From Verrucomicrobiota bacterium (lineage in GTDB: Bacteria > Verrucomicrobiota > Verrucomicrobiia > Limisphaerales > JADLHS01), in NCBI GenBank assembly GCA_025350905.1, contig JANXWY010000271.1, forward strand, positions 1-41,670: 41,670 bases of DNA, given 5' to 3'. Both the position numbers and the translations under genes were made by a program. Below, piece by piece: positions 36,182 to 41,670 of the stretch. The notes below the pieces were generated by a model that saw only the letters and a program-made list of their open reading frames with translations, was not told the DNA's origin and did no database searches. Every line of letters starts with the position of its first letter. Within the stretch, counting starts at the first letter, position 1.

Positions 36182-36996
36182 CGCGCACCTCCCGCAAAGG
36201 CGAACACCAGCACGACGTGCAGCACTGAGCAAATCATCAGGCTGTAAGTCAGCGGCAGATGCACGAACAGCCAGAGCTTCAGAGTGGTTTGGAGCGCGTG
36301 GTGATAATCCAACCCGTCCTTTTGCCGCACCACTTGCGTAAGTTTATCCAGCGTCGCCTGCTCCGACTCGTTGAGAAAACGGCGCAGGTCTTCCAGCTCG
36401 CTCAACAAGGCGTTCAGCGGGCGGCGCGAGTCGAGCAGGTGCGGCCAGAAATTGCGGGGCCCGGCGAGGAAACCGCTCAACTGCCGGACGTAAAATTCCG
36501 CGATCGTCGGCGAGGGGGTTTCGCCCCCGAGCGCCAGTGCCTCCGCCGTCTCCCGCAGCGCATGGCGGAGCGCGGGAATTTTTTCGTAGATTACTTCGCC
36601 CCCGCGGGTCGCCAGCCGACGCGGCAGCACGCGACTCAGCAACAAGCCCGCGATGCCGCTCCCCGTGACCAGGGCGTAGAGCCAGGCCAGCGTGCCCTCG
36701 AACCACCCGGTGGGCAGGCGGAAGTTCAGGTGAATCAAAAACAGCACGACGGTGAAAAACCCGGCGTAGATGTGCAGCTGGGCCCAGGTTTCCGAATGGC
36801 CGAGCGGCAGAAAGGGCAACCGTTTGCGCGCGTTGTAGAGCGCCAACAAAAACATGGCCACGAGCAGCACCCAGCCGGTGAGATAAGCATAATGGGGCAA
36901 CTGCCGGCTCCAGCGGCAATGGATCATGATGGCCAGGACGCTGGCGACCAACAGTAGAAAACTTCCCAGAAAAAACTGGCGGCGAAAACGGTTCAT
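36178..36996 (-). CDS. Dihaem cytochrome b-like membrane protein
   Basis: The 272-residue protein has five hydrophobic helices (about 8-25, 38-55, 74-92, 103-122, 242-268). Two of them carry a His pair 14 residues apart: H75/H89 in LHIYAGFFTVVLFLIH and H246/H260 in VHLPLTYSLMICSVLH. That geometry fits two b-haems held by helices 3 and 5, as in cytochrome b561, NarI or ferric-reductase-like proteins. A soluble, charged loop of about 110 residues lies between helices 4 and 5. I infer that it moves electrons through the inner membrane, from the ferredoxin subunit or quinol to the decahaem cytochrome. It overlaps both neighbours by four bases (36993-36996 and 36178-36181). An open frame to 37113 exists, but ATG 36996 is clearly the start. 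Confidence 0.8.
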   Translation of the reverse strand: MNRFRRQFFLGSFLLLVASVLAIMIHCRWSRQLPHYAYLTGWVLLVAMFLLALYNARKRLPFLPLGHSETWAQLHIYAGFFTVVLFLIHLNFRLPTGWFEGTLAWLYALVTGSGIAGLLLSRVLPRRLATRGGEVIYEKIPALRHALRETAEALALGGETPSPTIAEFYVRQLSGFLAGPRNFWPHLLDSRRPLNALLSELEDLRRFLNESEQATLDKLTQVVRQKDGLDYHHALQTTLKLWLFVHLPLTYSLMICSVLHVVLVFAFAGGAR

Positions 36997-38729
36997 CGCT
37001 GCATCCAGTCCGCCAGCGCGGTCAAGTCGTTCAAGTTGATGCGCTCCAGCGCGCCGTGGGGACAGGCGCGTTGACAGGCCGGGCCACCGTGATTCTCCAC
37101 GCACAGATCGCACTTGGTCGCCTTGCTGATCGGTTTGTGGTCCTCGCCCACCATGAATTCACCGCGCGGGTCGCGGACGTCCACCATGCGAATCGCGTCG
37201 TACGGACAGTTGTTCGCGCACGCCTTGCAGCCGATGCAGGTGGTGGGATTGATCACGACCTGGCCGGCGAACGACTCGCGATGAATCGCGCCCGTGGGAC
37301 AGCCAATCATGCAAACGGGATCCGCACAGTGCATGCAGGCATTGGCGATCATCAGGCGGCCGCTGGTCGGCCCGTGCCGGAGAAAGCGGGGGTTGTTGTC
37401 GTGGGTCGCGGCGCACGCGCGCACGCAATCATCGCAACGGGTGCAGCGATCCAGATCAATCACCATGGTGGCCGTCCCGTTAAAGAAGCGGTTCGCGGTG
37501 AGAAACTCCAGCGTGTCCGCGCCGATCCGGTCCCGCGCGCCACTGGGGACCGGTCCCGCGGGCGGGGCGGGGCGGGTTTCCGCCGCCGGTGACAGCAGCG
37601 GGGGTAATTCGCTCTTGGGCAGGCTGGGCAGGACGATTTGCTCCATCACGTTCGTTGGCACGATGAGCAAATGGGTGTAGCCGATGCCGCGGAGCGAGTA
37701 TTGCAAATTCACCGGCGCCTGCGGCTGCTGAAAGTTGTGCGCAATTTCGTCGAGGCCGAATAACTGGCCCGCGCCGATGTAATTCAGGGTGCGCTCGCCC
37801 TGGCCGAATTTCTGGCTCACGCGCGCAAAGCCGGCGCGGAGCAGCACCACGCCGTTTGGGTAATCGCCTTCCTGAACGATCACCGGCTCCTTTTCCGGCC
37901 GCCCGCCGCCGCTTTGCGCGAGGCGTTTGTATTCGCCCGACCAGTCGTAATCGCCGTAGGTGGCAAATTCAATCTGGGCGGCGACCTGATCGAGTTGCTC
38001 CTTCGTGAGGTATCGAAACAAAGGCGTAGCGCGCAGATAGGACGCCAGTGCGCGTTCGCGGTAAATCCGATTGATGTGCTGGCGCAGTTGATCATCTGCG
38101 CGCATCAAGTCGCGCAAACCCTGCCAGCGGATTTCCAGCAACTCCGCCGTGTCGCTGGCGGCAAAAATCGTCGAGGTGCGCGGCATGCGGCTCAAGGCGG
38201 CAATTTCGCCGAAGAAATCTCCTGCGGCCATTTCCTCGGTGCGATGCTGGTCCAGCACGCGCGGCAGATCCTGGAGGAAAACATGCACCTCCTGGTTTTC
38301 ATTCTGGCGGGCGCCGACGCCCGCGTTGGGCCGCAGTTGCGCGCGCTGGAAACTTTCCGGCGGCCGGCGGCCCCCCCAGAGTTGCGCGAGCGTGCGGAGA
38401 ATTCCCTTCTTCACCGGCGCCTGCCGGCCGAGCAGCGCCGGCGCCAGGTCCGGCTTCAGCACGACCCGCGTAGTGCCGGACAAGATCAGGAAGGCCGAAG
38501 TGCCGTAGTCGCCCTGGCGCGTGATGATTTCCCCTTGGCGATAGCGCCGGATGCTGGTGTCGTGCCGTAGAATCTCCCGCAGCGGCGTGCGTTTGGGAAA
38601 GTTTTCCGGCGCCATTTGGCTAAACGGAGGAATGGCGAGCAGCCGTTCCACGTCGGCCTCGGTCATGGCGGGATCGAAGGCCGCGTCCCAGCGTTGCGGG
38701 CGTTCGATGGATGGCGGGGTAGGCGGCAT
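36993..38729 (-). CDS. Two cyclic-nucleotide-binding domains fused to a four-cluster [4Fe-4S] ferredoxin
   Basis: The 578-residue soluble protein joins sensing and electron transfer. The first cNMP domain (about 30-215) has the cassette FGEIAALSRMPRTSTI with E175 and R184, so it may bind cAMP or cGMP; it also has an unusual insert of about 60 residues (97-160). The second (about 235-365) is degenerate (FGLDEIAHNF, no Arg). After a Pro-rich linker, residues 425-565 carry sixteen Cys for four [4Fe-4S] clusters, with spacings C-x2-C-x2-C-x3-C (429-439), C-x2-C-x4-C-x3-C (465-477), C-x2-C-x2-C-x3-C (498-508) and C-x2-C-x8-C-x3-C (540-556), as in DmsB/NrfC/HybA subunits. There is no signal peptide. 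It starts 9 bases after the oxidoreductase stop and overlaps the cytochrome b-like gene by four. It looks like a nucleotide-gated electron carrier; gating is inference. Confidence 0.9.
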   Translation of the reverse strand: MPPTPPSIERPQRWDAAFDPAMTEADVERLLAIPPFSQMAPENFPKRTPLREILRHDTSIRRYRQGEIITRQGDYGTSAFLILSGTTRVVLKPDLAPALLGRQAPVKKGILRTLAQLWGGRRPPESFQRAQLRPNAGVGARQNENQEVHVFLQDLPRVLDQHRTEEMAAGDFFGEIAALSRMPRTSTIFAASDTAELLEIRWQGLRDLMRADDQLRQHINRIYRERALASYLRATPLFRYLTKEQLDQVAAQIEFATYGDYDWSGEYKRLAQSGGGRPEKEPVIVQEGDYPNGVVLLRAGFARVSQKFGQGERTLNYIGAGQLFGLDEIAHNFQQPQAPVNLQYSLRGIGYTHLLIVPTNVMEQIVLPSLPKSELPPLLSPAAETRPAPPAGPVPSGARDRIGADTLEFLTANRFFNGTATMVIDLDRCTRCDDCVRACAATHDNNPRFLRHGPTSGRLMIANACMHCADPVCMIGCPTGAIHRESFAGQVVINPTTCIGCKACANNCPYDAIRMVDVRDPRGEFMVGEDHKPISKATKCDLCVENHGGPACQRACPHGALERINLNDLTALADWMQR

Positions 38730-38738
38730 TTAAATCAA

Positions 38739-40043
38739 TCAGGCGTCGAGGACCAAATCGCCTTTCGGGCGGCAAATGCAAGTCAGACAGGCCCCCTGTT
38801 CGGGTTCCGCGTCCGGCGCTTTCAAGTAATCCACGGCGCCGGATTTGATGGCGACGAGGCAGGAGCCGCAACTGCCGGCGCAGCAACCCGAATCAATCCG
38901 CACGCCCTGGGCCTGGGCAAATTCAAGCAGGTTCCCCGCGGACGGCTCCCAGCGGACGGTTTTGCCCGAACGCGCGAACGTGACCTGCAGTTTGGCCAGA
39001 AAAGCGGTTTCGCTGGCGGTCGGCGCGGCGGTTTTTTTCTTCACCGTGGCGGGACCGAACGCCTCAAAGTGAACCTCCTTCTCCGGCACGCCCCAGGCCT
39101 CCAGCCCGTCCGTGATGCTTTTCATGAAGGCCCCGTTGCCGCAGAGGTAGTACTCAAAATTGTTCGAGGGCAGGATTTCCTTCAACCGTTCAATGCCGAC
39201 CCGGCCTTCGTGATGATAGTCGCGGCCGAGGATATCGTTCGTGCCGGGTTTGCTGTAACAGACGTGCAAATGAATGTTGTCATTTTCGGCCGCGAGCTTT
39301 TCCAGTTCGAGTTTGTGGATGTGCTCGCGTTGGTTCCGGACGCCAAAGAAAAAAAACACCTCGCGTTTGGTCCCGCTGGCGGTAATCGCGTTGGCCATGC
39401 ACAACATGGGCGTGATCCCGACGCCGCCGGCAATGAGGACGACCGGATTCGACTTGGTCATGTCGAGGTAGAAATGCCCGGTCGGCGCCTTGACGTTCAG
39501 AATATCGCCCTCCTTTACCACCTCGGCGAAGTAACTCGAGCCCGCGCCCGGCGGCAATTCTGGGCGGTCCGGCGGTGCTTTCTCCTGCTTGATGGTGACG
39601 CGATAATAATCCGAGCGGTGCGGACTCTCCGACAGGGAATAGCAACGCACCAGCGGCTTGTCGCGGCCCGGGAGATCGAGTTGGAACGTGAGATATTGGC
39701 CCGGTTTGAATGCCGGCAACGATTTGCCGTCATGCGGTTTCAAATAAAAGGCCCAGACATCGTCGCACTCGCGGGATTTCCGGGCGACGGCGAATTTCCG
39801 ATAGCCGTTCCAGTGTAATTTGCCTTGTTCCGCCTCCTGACACCGGAGTTTGGCCGCTTGCACTTGCAGCTGCAGTTTTTCCAACGCGGCCCGATGCTGG
39901 GCGCGTTCGGCGCGGAGCCGTGACGCCCCCCGAATAATTGCGAGGAGAATCTGGAGCAGCAGTGCCCCGACGATGAGCAACCCTAGGGTCAGACCGAGCT
40001 CGCCCCTGGCGAGAATACGCAGTTTGTCAAATAGGGGTTGCAT
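38739..40043 (-). CDS. Membrane-anchored FAD/[2Fe-2S] NAD(P)H oxidoreductase (NqrF-like)
   Basis: The 434-residue protein has an N-terminal helix (17-37) and a coiled-coil-like stretch (40-75). A ferredoxin-NADP reductase module follows: FAD site RCYSLSESP (133-141), NAD(P)-binding AGGVGITPM (205-213) and YYLCGNGAF near 300. The C-terminal plant-type [2Fe-2S] domain has C387-x4-C392-x2-C395 and C422 in CLTCICRP. NqrF has the same parts but with the ferredoxin domain first, so the order here is different and closer to Hmp- or PDR-type reductases. It should oxidise NAD(P)H at the cytoplasmic face and hand single electrons to the cNMP/ferredoxin protein encoded next. It is the first gene of the minus-strand redox operon. 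ATG 40043 is only 30 bases from the start of the divergent cytochrome. Confidence 0.9.
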   Translation of the reverse strand: MQPLFDKLRILARGELGLTLGLLIVGALLLQILLAIIRGASRLRAERAQHRAALEKLQLQVQAAKLRCQEAEQGKLHWNGYRKFAVARKSRECDDVWAFYLKPHDGKSLPAFKPGQYLTFQLDLPGRDKPLVRCYSLSESPHRSDYYRVTIKQEKAPPDRPELPPGAGSSYFAEVVKEGDILNVKAPTGHFYLDMTKSNPVVLIAGGVGITPMLCMANAITASGTKREVFFFFGVRNQREHIHKLELEKLAAENDNIHLHVCYSKPGTNDILGRDYHHEGRVGIERLKEILPSNNFEYYLCGNGAFMKSITDGLEAWGVPEKEVHFEAFGPATVKKKTAAPTASETAFLAKLQVTFARSGKTVRWEPSAGNLLEFAQAQGVRIDSGCCAGSCGSCLVAIKSGAVDYLKAPDAEPEQGACLTCICRPKGDLVLDA

Positions 40044-40073
40044 CAGAGCTGCGTCTCAATTAACAAAACCAAC

Positions 40074-41246
40074 GTGCGGCGTAAATCACTTAGTTGCCGG
40101 GCGCCGGGCGCGAGCGTTCTGGTTAGTCTCATCGCCGCGGGATTATCCCTGGTCGGTTCGCCATTGCCGGGCGCGGAAACCATTTCGACCAACCGATTTC
40201 TGGGCACTGCTACTTGCTCCAGCTCCGGCTGTCACGGCGGGGGCGGACCCACGCAGAATCAATTTCTCGTGTGGTCGTTGCGGGATGTGCATGCGCAACG
40301 ACCCGCGGCCACGCTCACCACCGCGCGGTCCAGGCAAATCGCCGACGCGCTGCAAATCAACGACCCCGCGGCGGACCTCCGTTGCACCACCTGTCACGCC
40401 CCGTTGCAGGCAGTTCCCATCGCTAGTCGCGGCGAAACTTTCTCCGCCGGTGAAAGTGTTTCGTGCGAGAGTTGTCACGGGCCGGCGGAAAACTGGTTGC
40501 GTTCCCACACGCGGCCGGATTACACCCACGCCGACCGCACGGGCGCCGGGATGCGGGACCTGAAAAATCTCTACGTTCGCGCCAATACCTGTGTCGCCTG
40601 TCACCAGACGGTGGTCCCCGCGCTGCTGCAGGCGGGCCACCCGGAGTTAATCTTTGAGTTGGACGGCCAGAGTGTCGCCCAGCCCAAGCATTGGCGGGAG
40701 AGCGCCTCGGGTAGCGGCGCGCAGATGTGGTTCGTCGGTCAGGCCGTGGCTCTGCGCGAATTAAGCTGGCAACTGGCGGGCGAGCCGGCGTCGAATGAAA
40801 AACTCGCCGCCCGTTGGAGTGCGCTGCTGTGGTTGCTCCAAAAGCTGGACGGGCTCGGCCCCGAGTTCTCCACCTTGAGCGGGTGTTCCGCGGAGCCCGC
40901 TGGCCAAAACCTGCGCGTGACATTGACGGCGTGTGATGAACTGGCGAAGCGGGTTGCTGGCCTTTCCTGGACGGACGAAATGTCGCGCCGGGCGCTGGCG
41001 ACCCTGAGTGCCACGGCCGATGATTTCCAACGACCGGGCCTGGCGATGAATTATCAGGCGCGTCGGGCCGAACGGTTGGTCCTGGCCTTGGATCGGTTGC
41101 TGAGCTCGCGCCGCAATCTTCCGCCGAACCGCGAAGTGGACGCAAACTTGAATCGCCTGTTCCGGCTGGCCCAGTCACTTCCCGAGTTTAATGCCCTGGC
41201 CTTCGCGGAGGCGTTGAATGCATTCTCAAAATCGCTGAGCCCTTGA
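40074..41246 (+). CDS. Secreted tetrahaem cytochrome c554-like protein
   Basis: The 390-residue protein begins at GTG 40074 with a signal peptide (ASVLVSLIAAGLSLVGSPLPGA). Its first 150 residues contain four haem motifs: an unusual CSSSGCH (CX4CH, C48-C53), CTTCH, CESCH with HGPAENW behind it, and CVACH. FLGTATCSSSGCHGG, SVSCESCHGPAENW and the free His residues between motifs match the cytochrome c554 family, known from hydroxylamine oxidation and from multihaem electron transfer in many phyla. The last 200 residues are helical, rich in Leu, Ala and Arg, with no haem motif. It is divergent from the redox operon and probably shares its electron path. TTG 40038 in the same frame is an alternative start, but it would overlap the neighbouring start codon. 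Confidence 0.85.
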   Translation: MRRKSLSCRAPGASVLVSLIAAGLSLVGSPLPGAETISTNRFLGTATCSSSGCHGGGGPTQNQFLVWSLRDVHAQRPAATLTTARSRQIADALQINDPAADLRCTTCHAPLQAVPIASRGETFSAGESVSCESCHGPAENWLRSHTRPDYTHADRTGAGMRDLKNLYVRANTCVACHQTVVPALLQAGHPELIFELDGQSVAQPKHWRESASGSGAQMWFVGQAVALRELSWQLAGEPASNEKLAARWSALLWLLQKLDGLGPEFSTLSGCSAEPAGQNLRVTLTACDELAKRVAGLSWTDEMSRRALATLSATADDFQRPGLAMNYQARRAERLVLALDRLLSSRRNLPPNREVDANLNRLFRLAQSLPEFNALAFAEALNAFSKSLSP

Positions 41247-41670
41247 CCGGTGCGCTTCAGAATTTGAGCGGAATCCAAGGCGCGGTTCGTTTTTGCGAAT
41301 AAAGCTCGTGAACGCAACGCCGGGCCGGTACTAGAACCTGACGCCGCCGCTCCCCATGGTCCCCATCATTTGGAACGCGTCGAGATTGGACTCGGTGATC
41401 AGCTTCGGCAAATCGTTCCCGGGCCGCAAAGCGGTTGTGGAGTCAATCAGAACCTGATTTTCATTATTACGAGATGATTGCGAGTGCGGCAGCCGCTTTT
41501 TCCAACCTGGCCAAGCATGTGCCGGAGAAAATTCCCACCATCCGACTTTTACCAGGAAACGCCATGATGTGAAGGCCCCGTGACAAACAGTGCGGCCAAC
41601 ACCCATCGCGCCGTCAAGGGGTCGGAGTTACCGGGGTCGGTCTAAGAGCCTGTTTGAAAAGTGGGTTTAG
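41247..41670. other. 424-base stretch at the window end with no clear gene
   Basis: No convincing complete gene is seen. A minus-strand frame at 41331-41606 ends with LPKLITESNLDAFQMMGTMG, which looks like real protein, but its first half is low in sense and it has no good start. It may be the decayed 3' end of a gene. TAAGAGCCTGTTTGAAAAG near the right edge resembles an insertion-sequence end, which cannot be tested here. Confidence 0.3.

Noticed and set aside
38616-39818. 400-codon open frame on the plus strand opposite the NAD(P)H oxidoreductase
   Set aside because: It is the antisense shadow of a gene with conserved FAD, NAD and [2Fe-2S] motifs, and contains no recognisable domain.
41331-41606. 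91-codon minus-strand open frame near the window end
   Set aside because: Only the last 40 residues look like protein, and no start or family can be supported; noted under the terminal stretch.
41640-41670. Possible insertion-sequence terminal repeat (GAGCCTGTTTGAAAAG)
   Set aside because: Only one end could be present and no transposase is in view, so it cannot be tested within the window.

Overview
The window is a GC-rich bacterial chromosome segment. No rRNA, tRNA or marker gene is present, so taxonomy is inference. The mix points to a soil or freshwater Verrucomicrobiota of the Pedosphaera/Limisphaera type: secreted multi-domain glycosidases with D-x-D-x-D-G Ca-binding motifs, a recurring C-terminal module ending in a (F/Y)(F/Y)R(L/I/V)-like motif, a CHASE2 cyclase beside a FecR protein, multihaem cytochromes, and many paired palindromic (REP-like) repeats.

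Layout. (1) 1-1934: 5' part of a FAD-dependent dimethylglycine/sarcosine dehydrogenase-like gene, cut by the window edge. (2) 2.2-16.8 kb: a carbohydrate region with a secreted GH13 enzyme carrying a CBM48-like domain, a secreted esterase, an SLC45/GPH-type sugar transporter, a GH53 endo-galactanase, a CBM6-GH5-CBM6-FN3 endoglucanase, a SusE/F-like four-domain glycan-binding protein and a secreted cyclomaltodextrinase-like GH13 enzyme. No SusC/SusD pair is visible. (3) 16.9-25.2 kb, minus strand: an outer-membrane beta-barrel candidate, a 1332-residue decahaem cytochrome with LVIVD repeats, an NHL propeller and a DUF3307 membrane protein. This looks like a porin-cytochrome electron conduit. 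(4) 25.8-28.4 kb: a secreted double GlcG/HbpS-like protein and a small secreted protein split by a frameshift at an A6 run. (5) 28.6-34.4 kb: an ABC exporter fused to a cyclic-nucleotide-binding domain, a CHASE2 class III cyclase and a divergent FecR-domain protein. (6) 34.5-40.0 kb, minus strand: a tightly coupled redox operon. Its order is FAD/[2Fe-2S] NAD(P)H oxidoreductase, two cNMP domains fused to a four-cluster ferredoxin, dihaem cytochrome b-like protein, and membrane-anchored decahaem cytochrome with a cytoplasmic Cys-rich head. A tetrahaem cytochrome c554-like gene is divergent from it.

The most interesting reading is the combination of (5) and (6). A cyclase, a cNMP-binding ABC exporter and a cNMP-binding ferredoxin lie within about 10 kb, suggesting that a cyclic nucleotide controls electron flow from NAD(P)H across the inner membrane to multihaem cytochromes. 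This is inferred from domain content and proximity; no function is shown by sequence alone. A second theme is the density and variety of paired palindromic repeats, one of which is carried in frame inside the large decahaem cytochrome.
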